This document shows, in pieces, positions 23,534 to 32,283 of a stretch of DNA of 50,566 nt. Positions within the stretch are counted from its first letter, which is position 1. The number at the start of each line of letters is the position of its first letter. The DNA is from Bacillus sp. SD088 (lineage in GTDB: Bacteria > Bacillota > Bacilli > Bacillales > Bacillaceae_C), in contig NZ_JADIJK010000034.1 in NCBI RefSeq assembly GCF_017355205.1, positions 1 through 50,566 on the forward strand, in the 5' to 3' direction. The position numbers and the translations under genes were made by a program. The notes beneath the pieces were generated by a model. That model searched no databases, had not been told where the DNA came from, and saw only the letters and a program-made list of their open reading frames with translations.

Positions 23534-24409
23534 ATGAATAAAAAATTAAATTGGTCACCTCTTTTCTTTGTAGGTCCCCATGTCATTTTATTTGCTGTTT
23601 TTATTTTTTTACCAACCATTTATGGAATATATGCATCCTTTACAAAATGGAATTTAATCAATGATCCTGTTTGGGTAGGTTTACAAAACTATAAAACTAT
23701 TTTAACTAGTACCGATTCTACGTTTCATTTTCAATTTACGAATGGATTAAAAAACACCCTTATTTTCGTTGTCCTCAGTGTCCCATTATTAATTGTGATT
23801 CCTTTAATGGTCGCTGTTGCGCTTGAACACAAACAAGTGAAATTGAAAAGTTTTATCCAATCTATTATTTATATTCCCGGCCTTATTTCCATTTCTGCTG
23901 CGGCTTTGATTTGGTCCTTAATTTTTAATAAGCAGCTAGGAATTACAGGTAATGTTTTTGGCTCTGAGACCGTTTGGGCTTCCACTCAACCTTATGCTTG
24001 GTTAATCATTATTGTCATCACCGTCTGGGGCGGTGTAGGAGGAAATATGATTATTTATCGGGCATCGATTAATGGTGTAGGTCAGGATTTATACGAATCT
24101 GCTGAAATAGATGGAGCTGGAGCGATTCGTAAGTTTTTTAGTATTACATTGCCATCTATTCGTTTTCCATTAATTTATACGTTTGTAATGACAACCGCAG
24201 GAGCCTTTAATGTATTTGGACAACCACTGATGATGACAGATGGTGGTCCAAAACAAAGCACAACAGTATTAATGATGTATATTCGTCAACTTGCCTTTAG
24301 CCATGGAGAATCTATTGCTGGAATGGCTTCCGCTATGGCAGTTTTACTAGGATTAGTCATTTTAGTTATTTCTGCACTGCAATATTATGTCATGAACCGA
24401 AATGCTTAA
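23534..24409 (+). CDS. Sugar ABC transporter permease, MalF-type
   Basis: A 291-residue inner-membrane permease with six predicted helices and the cytoplasmic EAA loop YESAEIDGAGAIRKFFSITLP that docks the ATPase. It starts at ATG with GAGGAGG upstream. It pairs with the next gene (13 bp downstream) as the two channel subunits, and with the binding protein upstream. No ATPase gene is present in the operon. Two-permease sugar importers of this kind commonly share one ATPase (MsmX type) encoded elsewhere. Confidence 0.93.
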   Translation: MNKKLNWSPLFFVGPHVILFAVFIFLPTIYGIYASFTKWNLINDPVWVGLQNYKTILTSTDSTFHFQFTNGLKNTLIFVVLSVPLLIVIPLMVAVALEHKQVKLKSFIQSIIYIPGLISISAAALIWSLIFNKQLGITGNVFGSETVWASTQPYAWLIIIVITVWGGVGGNMIIYRASINGVGQDLYESAEIDGAGAIRKFFSITLPSIRFPLIYTFVMTTAGAFNVFGQPLMMTDGGPKQSTTVLMMYIRQLAFSHGESIAGMASAMAVLLGLVILVISALQYYVMNRNA

Positions 24410-24445
24410 TGAAACAAGTAAATGGAAACGGAAAGGTGTGAGAAC

Positions 24446-25291
24446 ATGTCAAAGAATAGAAATCTCTCAAAATATATTGCCTATGCATTTCTAATTATAG
24501 TCTGTTTAATTTGGGCTATACCTATCTTATTTGGAATTACAACTTCATTTCGCTCACAGGCAGAAGTTGTCTCAAGCGGTTTTAGATTATTACCTGTTAA
24601 TTGGATTGTTGATAACTATATTACGATTCTTGAAAATACATCAACTGCTCCAATCCTCCGTTGGTTAATGAATTCAATTTTCATCGCAACTACGCATACA
24701 CTTTTGGTTATCGTCGTTATATCAATTACGGGGTATGGTTACTCAAGATTAAGATTTAAAGGAAGAGATGCTCTTTTTTTCACCTTGCTTGGAATTTCCT
24801 TTTTTCCTGCGGTCGTCAATCTGATTCCATCCTATAAAATTATTGATGCTCTCGGGTGGGTCAATACCGCTTGGGCGATGGTCATTCCTGGTTTAGCGGG
24901 AATGGGAAATATCTTTCTTGTGCGCCAATTCATGAAGGGGATCCCATCAGAGTTAGATGAATCAGCGCGTGTAGATGGAGCAAGTGATTTCCGTATCTTT
25001 ATTTCGGTTATCCTCCCGCTTATTAAACCGGTTCTAATTGTATGTGGATTGTTTTCCTTTACTGGATCATGGAATGATTTCCTATGGCCGGTTATCGTCT
25101 ATACAGATGTTGATAAAATGCCAGTTACGGCTGGGCTATTATTATTGCAAGATATTTACGGAAATTATCGGATGATTGGCCAATTGATGGGTTCGGCGAT
25201 ACTAGCGATTATCCCAACCTTACTATTATTCTTATTTGCTCAAAAGTATTTTGTTCAATCAATTAACCTAAACTCAGGGATTAAAGGATAA
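24446..25291 (+). CDS. Sugar ABC transporter permease, MalG-type
   Basis: A 281-residue permease from ATG 24446, where AAAGGTG lies nine bases upstream; the frame is open from 24422 but that start has no good ribosome site. Six helices are predicted, with the EAA loop DESARVDGASDFRIFISVILPLIKP. The C-terminus QKYFVQSINLNSGIKG is the standard end of this subfamily. It forms the heterodimeric channel with the MalF-type protein of 23534-24409. Confidence 0.93.
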   Translation: MSKNRNLSKYIAYAFLIIVCLIWAIPILFGITTSFRSQAEVVSSGFRLLPVNWIVDNYITILENTSTAPILRWLMNSIFIATTHTLLVIVVISITGYGYSRLRFKGRDALFFTLLGISFFPAVVNLIPSYKIIDALGWVNTAWAMVIPGLAGMGNIFLVRQFMKGIPSELDESARVDGASDFRIFISVILPLIKPVLIVCGLFSFTGSWNDFLWPVIVYTDVDKMPVTAGLLLLQDIYGNYRMIGQLMGSAILAIIPTLLLFLFAQKYFVQSINLNSGIKG

Positions 25292-25317
25292 TTATAGTAC
25301 TAATGGGGGTATCTGCC

Positions 25318-25743
25318 ATGAACAGAGGAGTAGAAAGAAAATTATTACTAGCTGGTTCTGTATGGAATATATTTACTGCCCTGATCACAATTTTTGGCTA
25401 TTCGATCTGGTTTAAGAAGACTGGTGTGAAAGGTTTAGAAGAGACAACGCTGGATCATGTCTTTGCAACAACAACTGTGGTTGATCATGTTACGAAGTTG
25501 ATTGTCATGTTTGGCCTGCTCATCTTTGTCGGCGCAATTATTAACTTTATCATTTCTAAAAAAATAAGAGATGGTGAAATTCAGACAAAAATAGTCATTT
25601 GGATCGCTTGTTGGGGAGTCTTTCTCCTTTTCACTATGGACATTATTGGCTTTGTCATCTATTTAATTACATTTGTTCTATATTTGGCCAAAAACAAAGC
25701 GATTAAGCTATCCGACGAAAGAATAAAGAGTCTGTCACAGTAA
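25318..25743 (+). CDS. Small integral membrane protein, unknown function
   Basis: About 141 residues from ATG 25318 (GGGGG eight bases upstream). Three to four hydrophobic segments are visible (about 9-27, 54-74, 88-105 and 105-122), separated by a polar loop EETTLDHVFATTTVVDHVTK that would face outside or inside depending on topology. The C-terminus is charged (KLSDERIKSLSQ). I do not recognise the family. It lies between the permease and GH43 genes on the same strand, all within about 40 bp, so it is part of the operon. It could assist the transporter, but nothing in the sequence proves it. Confidence 0.7.
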   Translation: MNRGVERKLLLAGSVWNIFTALITIFGYSIWFKKTGVKGLEETTLDHVFATTTVVDHVTKLIVMFGLLIFVGAIINFIISKKIRDGEIQTKIVIWIACWGVFLLFTMDIIGFVIYLITFVLYLAKNKAIKLSDERIKSLSQ

Positions 25744-25778
25744 AATTATTTTATAGAAAATATATAGGAGTTGACATC

Positions 25779-26738
25779 ATGTCTACATTCAAAGCAAATA
25801 ACCCCTTAATCGAGCAACGAGCAGATCCTTGGATCTATAAACATACTGATGGTTATTATTATTTCACTGGTTCCGTACCCGAATATGATCGCATTATTTT
25901 ACGCCGTTCTAAAACCATTCATGGACTAGCAGACGCGGAAGAAAAGGCCATTTGGTGGAAACATGAGACTGGCCCGATGAGTGCTAATATCTGGGCGCCA
26001 GAAATACATTATATTGATGGAAAATGGTATATTTACTTTGCTGCTGCTCATACTTCTGAAACCAATGAAGGATTATTTGACCATCGGATGTTTGTTCTTG
26101 AAAATTCTTCTGCTAATCCATTAGAAGGAGATTGGGTAGAAAAGGGCCAGGTTAAAACGAAATGGGAGTCGTTTTCGTTAGATGCTACTTCTTTTGAACA
26201 TAAAGGAGTCCGCTATTATGTATGGGCGCAAAAGGACCCTCATATTCCGGGAAATTCCAACCTCTACATCTCAGAAATGGAAAATCCTTGGACATTAAAA
26301 GGCGAACAGGCTTGTATCTCGACACCTGAATATAAATGGGAAAAAATCGGTTATCTTGTCAATGAAGGAGCTGCTATTCTTAAAAAGAATGGTCGTATTT
26401 TTATGACTTTTTCTGCTAGCGCTACGGATGCCAATTATTGTATGGGAATATTAACAGCCGACGAAAACAGTGATTTACTTGATCCAAATTCTTGGGTCAA
26501 AACCCCAGAACCCGTTTTCCAAACATCGGAAGAAACAGGACAATACGGCCCTGGTCATAATGGCTTCACCGTTTCTGAAGATGAAAAACAAGATATCCTT
26601 GTTTACCACGCAAGAAGTTATAAAGAGATTGAAGGAAATCCGTTATATGATCCAAATCGCCATGCACGGGTACAAGTCATTGAATGGAATGAAGATGGAA
26701 CGCCAAATTTTAGAGTTCCAAGAGCAGATACAGCTTGA
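25779..26738 (+). CDS. Exo-alpha-L-arabinofuranosidase, GH43 (first of two)
   Basis: A 319-residue five-bladed beta-propeller enzyme with no signal peptide, so it works on imported oligosaccharides. The GH43 triad is visible at the expected spacing: Asp16 (base, QRADPWIY), Asp135 (SLDATSF, pKa modulator) and Glu196 (LVNEGAAIL, acid). The pattern fits the exo-arabinofuranosidase subfamily that removes single arabinoses from the ends of alpha-1,5-arabinan chains. AGGAG lies eight bases before the ATG. A close paralogue is encoded on the other strand at 29043-30008, giving two oppositely oriented copies around the terminator at 26838. Confidence 0.93.
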   Translation: MSTFKANNPLIEQRADPWIYKHTDGYYYFTGSVPEYDRIILRRSKTIHGLADAEEKAIWWKHETGPMSANIWAPEIHYIDGKWYIYFAAAHTSETNEGLFDHRMFVLENSSANPLEGDWVEKGQVKTKWESFSLDATSFEHKGVRYYVWAQKDPHIPGNSNLYISEMENPWTLKGEQACISTPEYKWEKIGYLVNEGAAILKKNGRIFMTFSASATDANYCMGILTADENSDLLDPNSWVKTPEPVFQTSEETGQYGPGHNGFTVSEDEKQDILVYHARSYKEIEGNPLYDPNRHARVQVIEWNEDGTPNFRVPRADTA

Positions 26739-26837
26739 TATATTAGAATTTTAAAACTATGACTATAGCTTGATGAACATTTTGTAAATACAATCCTCTG
26801 TGCATTCTAGTATACTAATGGTAGGAATACAAAAAAG

Positions 26838-26875
26838 GAATAGGCCGGAAAATCGTTAAGTTTTCAGGCCTATTC
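26838..26875. terminator. Bidirectional intrinsic terminator
   Basis: A 15-bp stem with one mismatch (GAATAGGCC...GGCCTATTC) and an 8-nt loop, flanked by A-rich sequence on the left and T-rich sequence on the right (26876-26890), so it can terminate from both directions. It separates the plus-strand importer operon (GH43 end at 26738) from the minus-strand binding-protein gene that ends at 26925. Confidence 0.85.
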
Positions 26876-26924
26876 TTATTTTAATTTTTTATCATGACTA
26901 TTAATGATTCTTATTCCAAATTCA

Positions 26925-28196
26925 TTACTCTTCCGACAAAATCATATCAATTGCTTCGTTAGCTTCATTCATTAACTTCTCTGTATCTTCACCAGCCAAC
27001 AATTTTTCAATCATTGGATTGATAATATCATTATTTATTGTAGGAAGCTTGTCTGATCCAAGCATAAAGGGTTCACTATATTCAATTTGCTTAAATAATT
27101 CAGTGACGATTTCATTTTCTTTCACCTCTGGATCATCTGCAACCGATTGTAAATATGGTGGAAATCCGTTTTCAATACTCCATTTTTTCCCTACTTCTGT
27201 TGTATTCCAATATTTTGCAAATTCATAGATAGCATCCTTCTTACTCGTATCAGTACTTGCCGGAATACCAAATCCTATCCCATCCATAATTGCTTGTTCT
27301 TTGCCATCATTTCCTAATGGTAAGGTTGTCACTCCATAATTGATTTCATTCTTCTTCAATCCATTATTTAACCATGGTCCGTTAATTTCCATTGCAAGCT
27401 GTCCAGCGTTCATCAGGTTATCAACCTCAGTACCGGAAATAAATTCTGGTCCAACTTTTTCCTTATGAATTAGTGTTTGAATTTTTTCCAATACATCCAA
27501 TGTTGCTGCAGAGGCAAATTCCGATTTTGTTTGGTCCTCGTTTGTAAGACTTCCACCATTATCTAAAATCCAATTATAAAGAGCCGGACTTCCTTCTCTT
27601 GCAAAAGCAAAGCCTGATACATTTTTGGAAGCATCTGTTAATTTTGGTGCCATTTCTATTAATTCATCCCATGTTTTTGGCGGCGTTTCTGGATCTAATC
27701 CTGCAGCTTCAAATAAATCCTTATTCCAGTATAGATACATTCCTTGTACTTGCATTGGGATAAAATATTGAACGTCTTCACTCTGCCCCAATTGAATCGC
27801 TGCCTCGCTAAAATCATTTTTATCTACTCCATCGACCTCCCAAAAATCATCCAAAGGCTGGACGGCTCCATTTTTTACGTATTGAGCAAAATCGGCATAG
27901 TTTAATAAAACAAAATCCGGTGCCGATTGCGCTGAAATAGCTGATGGTAATTTCTCATTTAGATTTGCCCATGTCATAGTATCCATTTTCACTGTGATAC
28001 CCTTATCATTATTCTTATTAAAATCCTTTACAATTTCCTTAAGGATTTCCCCGTCCGACGCAGTAAAGCCGTTCCACATCGTCAGTGTGACTTCACCGTC
28101 TTTATTATCATCCGCATCTTTTTCTCCCCCACATGCAGCAAGACCAACAACAATACAAGTAATCAATATGATAAAGTATTTTTTGAATTCAGCCAT
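26925..28196 (-). CDS. Sugar ABC transporter substrate-binding lipoprotein (second importer)
   Basis: A 423-residue family 1 binding protein. Lipobox VGLAAC, then a charged linker and MWNGFTASDGEILKEIVKDFNKNNDKGITV, DFVLLNYADFAQYV and GMYLYWNKDLFEAAGLDPETPPKTWDEL. ATG is preceded by AAAAGGGGAC. It is the last gene of the minus-strand cluster that begins with the permeases at 34022. Separation of the binding protein from its permeases by a DUF624 gene and two glycosidases is unusual. The partner relation is inferred from gene order only. Confidence 0.88.
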   Translation of the reverse strand: MAEFKKYFIILITCIVVGLAACGGEKDADDNKDGEVTLTMWNGFTASDGEILKEIVKDFNKNNDKGITVKMDTMTWANLNEKLPSAISAQSAPDFVLLNYADFAQYVKNGAVQPLDDFWEVDGVDKNDFSEAAIQLGQSEDVQYFIPMQVQGMYLYWNKDLFEAAGLDPETPPKTWDELIEMAPKLTDASKNVSGFAFAREGSPALYNWILDNGGSLTNEDQTKSEFASAATLDVLEKIQTLIHKEKVGPEFISGTEVDNLMNAGQLAMEINGPWLNNGLKKNEINYGVTTLPLGNDGKEQAIMDGIGFGIPASTDTSKKDAIYEFAKYWNTTEVGKKWSIENGFPPYLQSVADDPEVKENEIVTELFKQIEYSEPFMLGSDKLPTINNDIINPMIEKLLAGEDTEKLMNEANEAIDMILSEE

Positions 28197-28282
28197 TAAT
28201 CTCAGTCCCCTTTTTAAAAATCCTTCTCTTAATATAAAGAGTCGACTATTTCAGTCTCTTCTTACAAATCTCTTCCTTTTGA

Positions 28283-28992
28283 TTACGAATCTATCGACTC
28301 TTTGTCTTTTTCAGGATCATTAGTTTTTTTCTGCCATTCCCGTAACTCGTTTCTCATTGCTTTTAAAGTTGTAGTATAGTTAATATCATCCACTAGATTC
28401 ATTAACTCATATGGATCGTTATACAAATCATATAATTCCTCTTTTTGTTTTTTGTTATATATATACTTAAATTTCCCTTTTACAACCATTCGCCCAACAT
28501 GGGGCTGGAGATGTCCATGTGTTTCACAAAAGACAGATGAACGCCATTTTTTAGGGGGTGTTTGAAATAAACTTAAAATATTTTCCCCATCAATGTTTTG
28601 TTCAAATTTCAGTCCCGCGGCGCCTAGGATCGTAGGAGCTAAATTAATATTACAAACCAACAGCCTAAATCGGATGGTGTCCCTTCACTCGCATGCCATT
28701 TCCCAAAATAATAATTATCGTAACCATGATCTTTTAATATGTCTAAATATGTTTGGCTACTATCAATAGGTGTCTCAAATGAATTATCTGTTTGTCCATG
28801 ATTATGTGGATAAAGCCCAGTTAACATTGTTTTTCTAGAAGGAGAGCATAATGGACTAGCACAATATGCATTGGTGAACCGCGTACCCTCAGCAGCAAGC
28901 CTGTCAAAATGCGGACGTTTAATCCCGTGATGCCCGTAAAAAGCTTGGTGATCATTGACCAAAAGTACTATATTAGATCTATTTTCAACCAT
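28283..28992 (-). pseudogene. Broken sulfatase gene with internal deletion
   Basis: The N-terminal part (28639-28992) contains the formylglycine site CSPSR (Cys49) and the metal ligand region VNDHQ, and ends LGCWFVILI. The C-terminal part (28283-28660) begins with VCNINLAPTILGAAGL and contains the usual EELYDLYNDPYELMNLV. Together they are about 230 residues, and they are joined in different frames, so the middle 200 or more residues of a normal sulfatase are gone. The break lies near 28650. The gene once acted in this cluster on a sulfated sugar, but now appears non-functional. Confidence 0.8.
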
Positions 28993-29042
28993 AAAGGCCC
29001 CTCCAATTCAAAATAAAAATCTCCTGTCTTCAAACTACAGCT

Positions 29043-30008
29043 TTAGTTATTTTTTAATGGTCTGCCAAACTGCGGATCACCACCTTTATCATATTCAAAT
29101 GCTTGAACACACGCATGACGCCCTGCATCATGTAAGGCATCATCTGCCTCTTCATCATTTTTATGGTCGCGGACATGGTACACCAAGAGATCTCGTGAAC
29201 CATCCTCCGATATTGTAAAGCTGTTATGACCAGGTCCATATTTTCTGTTTTCTTCACATGTTTGAAAAACGGGAGTCTTTGCTTTTTTCCATGATATCGG
29301 ATCTAATAAATCACTATTTTCATCAGCCGTTAATAAGCCCATACTATAATTTTCATCAGTGGCACTCGCTGAATAGGTGATAAAAATCTTTTTATTTCTT
29401 TTTAAAACAGCTGGTCCCTCATTGACAAGAAAGCCGATTTTTTCCCAAGGGTATTCAGGCTTCGTTAATAGTATTTGTGATCCTTTTAATGTCCATGGAT
29501 TTTCCATTTCAGAAAGATAAATGTTGGAGTGACCAAGGATGGTGGGATCCTTTTGTGCCCATACATAGTAAAGCTTCCCGGCATGCTCAAAAACAGTCGC
29601 ATCTAATGAAAATGATTCCCACTCTGTTTTGACTTGTCCCTTTTCCACCCATTCCCCTTCTAGCGGATTGGCATGTTCATTTTCAAGCACGTACATTCTG
29701 TGTTGAAAGGTATTATGTTCCGGATGAGGAGCTTTGGTTGCCGCAGCCGCAAAATAAACATACCACTTGCCCTTGATATAATGGATTTCTGGTGCCCAAA
29801 TCAGTTCACTCATTGGTCCAGATTGATGTTTTTCCCAAATAGTGATCGAACTAGCCTCTCTTAAACCCTCAATCGTTTTCGATTTGCGCAAGTCAATACG
29901 GTCAAATTCAGGAGCAGATGCTGTAAAGTAGTAATAACCATCTGAATGTTTATAAATCCATGGATCTGCCTGCTTTTTTAAAAGTGGTGTTGGATATTGA
30001 TTGAGCAT
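29043..30008 (-). CDS. Exo-alpha-L-arabinofuranosidase, GH43 (second of two)
   Basis: A 321-residue cytoplasmic GH43 enzyme, closely similar to the one at 25779-26738 through most of its length. The triad is Asp15 (KQADPWIY), Asp136 (SLDATVF) and Glu197 (LVNEGPAVL). AAGGAGA precedes the ATG. It follows the GH51 gene after about 24 bp on the same strand, so is part of the second importer operon. The two paralogues are in different operons with different regulators, which would allow expression under different conditions. Confidence 0.93.
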   Translation of the reverse strand: MLNQYPTPLLKKQADPWIYKHSDGYYYFTASAPEFDRIDLRKSKTIEGLREASSITIWEKHQSGPMSELIWAPEIHYIKGKWYVYFAAAATKAPHPEHNTFQHRMYVLENEHANPLEGEWVEKGQVKTEWESFSLDATVFEHAGKLYYVWAQKDPTILGHSNIYLSEMENPWTLKGSQILLTKPEYPWEKIGFLVNEGPAVLKRNKKIFITYSASATDENYSMGLLTADENSDLLDPISWKKAKTPVFQTCEENRKYGPGHNSFTISEDGSRDLLVYHVRDHKNDEEADDALHDAGRHACVQAFEYDKGGDPQFGRPLKNN

Positions 30009-30031
30009 TTTTTATCATTCTCCTTCATCGT

Positions 30032-31552
30032 TTATATTTTGATCCGAATTACATTCCAGGAATAAGCTGGTAATTCGCTTTTAACTATCCCATCTTCAAT
30101 GAAAGAATTATTTATTCGTTTTGGTGAAACCTGATCTGGACAATTTGAAGCATTAATATCATCTAAATTTAGAGAAGTTAAACCAATATGTTCAATGACC
30201 TGTTCTGGTTTAAATCCATATAAATCTGATTCTAGTAGAATACTTTCTTCAGTACGATTAATAGCAAAGATTGTTACATCCTCTTCATTTTTCACCACTA
30301 CATGATCAACGGTCGGAATCTCATTAAAAAGACTATTACTATATTGATCACATGATAGCTTCGCATCCATCAAGATGCCTCTGCCAAATTGGGAGGCATG
30401 CAACATCGGATAATAGGTTGGATTTACCCAAGCTTTCCCACCAGCGTCTGTTAAAATAAGCGGAATTGTATTAACCAATAACGACTGACAACTAATTTTA
30501 ATCCGATCAGCATGTCGTAAAATCGCGAGTAGCATCCCTCCGAATAGAAGAGTATCTTCCATGGTAAAATGACACCAATCAATGGGGCTGCCTGTCTTCC
30601 ACTCCTCATAAGCTTGTTCAGGATAACGATGAACATTCCATTCATCAAAAGAAAGATACATTGTTTTATTGCTGCGTTTCACTGCTTTCACATAATCACA
30701 AGTTGCAATCACCTCTTTTATTTGCCGATCAAAGGCTAATGATCGAGATAAATAGGTAGGTGTATCATCTGGTTCACGCTTTTTGTAAACAGCCAAATCT
30801 TCATCTTGTGAACGATTAATATAATTGTGTAAGGATAAATAGTCTACATTCTCATAGGATTGCATCAATACCTCTCTATCCCATTCAGGATAACTAGACA
30901 AACGTGGTGTCGAGCTTCCAACAGCAACGGTCTCAATAGTAGGGTCAATCAATTTCATGGCCTTTGCTGTTTCGTTTGCTAACCTACCATATTCCTCTGC
31001 CGTTTTGCTGGCGATTTGCCAATGCCCATCAAGTTCATTTCCTAGGCACCATGTTTTTACATGATGGGGATTAACATAACCATGTTGCTTTCTTAAATCA
31101 CTCCAATACGTCCCACCTTCAAAATTACAATATTCAAGGATATTACAGGCAGCCTCAATCCCTCTAGTGCCAAGGTTCACGGTCATAATTGGATCAGCTC
31201 CAACTTGTTTACACCACTCAAAGAATTCATTTAAGCCAAAAGTATTCGGTTCAATCTGTCTCCAAGCTAACTCAAGACGCGTTTTTCTCTCCTCTACAGG
31301 GCCAACTGTATCTTCCCAATTGTAACCAGATGTAAAATTACCACCGGGATAGCGAATCACCGATAAATTCAATTTTTTCACAAGCTCCATAACATCTCTT
31401 CGAAAGCCATTCTCATCTGCTTTCTCATGTCCTGGCTCAAATATCCCTGTATAGATAACCCTCCCCATATGTTCTACGAATGACCCATATATCCGCTCAT
31501 CAATCGCTGAAATCTGAAAATCCTTATCTACTTTTAATCTAGCTGTTTTCAA
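30032..31552 (-). CDS. Alpha-L-arabinofuranosidase, GH51 (second copy)
   Basis: A 506-residue GH51 enzyme without signal peptide. Catalytic acid Glu173 in LGNELDG and nucleophile Glu304 in LSFDEWNV; RYPGGNFTSGYNWED near residue 67. It resembles Geobacillus AbfA-type enzymes more than the copy at 368-1852 does. TTG start with AGTAGGGA upstream. Third or fourth gene of the LacI-controlled operon, after the DUF624 gene, 22 bp apart. It supplies arabinose from short alpha-linked oligosaccharides. Confidence 0.93.
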   Translation of the reverse strand: MKTARLKVDKDFQISAIDERIYGSFVEHMGRVIYTGIFEPGHEKADENGFRRDVMELVKKLNLSVIRYPGGNFTSGYNWEDTVGPVEERKTRLELAWRQIEPNTFGLNEFFEWCKQVGADPIMTVNLGTRGIEAACNILEYCNFEGGTYWSDLRKQHGYVNPHHVKTWCLGNELDGHWQIASKTAEEYGRLANETAKAMKLIDPTIETVAVGSSTPRLSSYPEWDREVLMQSYENVDYLSLHNYINRSQDEDLAVYKKREPDDTPTYLSRSLAFDRQIKEVIATCDYVKAVKRSNKTMYLSFDEWNVHRYPEQAYEEWKTGSPIDWCHFTMEDTLLFGGMLLAILRHADRIKISCQSLLVNTIPLILTDAGGKAWVNPTYYPMLHASQFGRGILMDAKLSCDQYSNSLFNEIPTVDHVVVKNEEDVTIFAINRTEESILLESDLYGFKPEQVIEHIGLTSLNLDDINASNCPDQVSPKRINNSFIEDGIVKSELPAYSWNVIRIKI

Positions 31553-31574
31553 CCAAATCCCTACTTTCTAAAAA

Positions 31575-32183
31575 TTAAATTACCAGTTGCTCAACTTTGA
31601 TACTTTTGACTGCTTTATCGCTTATTCGTACTAACAAATAACCTGTAAAAGAAGCGACTACGAAAATCATGAAAGGAAGAAATAAAACGAATAAAATATC
31701 AAGAAAGACAATTCCTAATCCTAAAATCGTCCAATGAAAACGAGAAATTGTTAAAATAATCGTATTTTTAAAAATAATCCTGATTTTCTTTTCTTCTGAA
31801 CGAACATAAATATTAAAAAAGTGAACAGAGAAACTCATCAATAAAAGGAAAGATAGACCTAACAACAAAAAGAGAATAAAGTTCGATGGATTCTCAATCG
31901 GTGTGATGAGCTGAACATTTTGATAAAGAACAAAAATAAAGCTAACTAAAAAGAGGCTTAACAATGATTTTTGCAAAAAGTGTTGTTTGAATTCTCCAAA
32001 AAACAAGACAAGCAGCCCTTGACTTGTTCCCTTTTTCCAAGCCCTAATGACTGTAAAAAGAGAAATTGTAGCTGGAACAATCGTAATAATGGGAAGTAAA
32101 CAAATTCCCCATAAAATACTGAGCAAAATATAATCACTGAATTGAATGAGTTGAGAATAAAAACGGCTATGATAAAATCCCAT
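31575..32183 (-). CDS. YesL/DUF624-family membrane protein
   Basis: A 202-residue polytopic membrane protein with about five helices (near 18-38, 40-60, 72-92, 102-126 and 145-185). The TISLFTVIRAWKKG motif after the second helix is a family hallmark. Members are encoded beside two-permease sugar transporters in Bacillus and Paenibacillus, where they are thought to assist or partner the transporter; the biochemical role is unknown. ATG has GGGAGG upstream. Lies between the permease pair and the GH51 gene in the same operon. Confidence 0.85.
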   Translation of the reverse strand: MGFYHSRFYSQLIQFSDYILLSILWGICLLPIITIVPATISLFTVIRAWKKGTSQGLLVLFFGEFKQHFLQKSLLSLFLVSFIFVLYQNVQLITPIENPSNFILFLLLGLSFLLLMSFSVHFFNIYVRSEEKKIRIIFKNTIILTISRFHWTILGLGIVFLDILFVLFLPFMIFVVASFTGYLLVRISDKAVKSIKVEQLVI

Positions 32184-32222
32184 TATTTTTGCCTCCCAAT
32201 GTATGAAAGAAAATTTATTCCA

Positions 32223-32247
32223 TATTAACTAGCTGTAAGACCCCCAA
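32223..32247. repeat. Partial copy of the inverted-repeat element at 3570
   Basis: TTAACTAGCTGTAAGACCCCC here matches TTAACTGGCAGTAAGACCCCC at 3568-3588. Only this left part is preserved; the opposite arm is not seen. It lies in the 100-bp gap between the MalG-type permease and the DUF624 gene. Confidence 0.5.
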
Positions 32248-32283
32248 AACCTCAAAAGAAGTCTAAATGAGGGTAGTCTCGTT

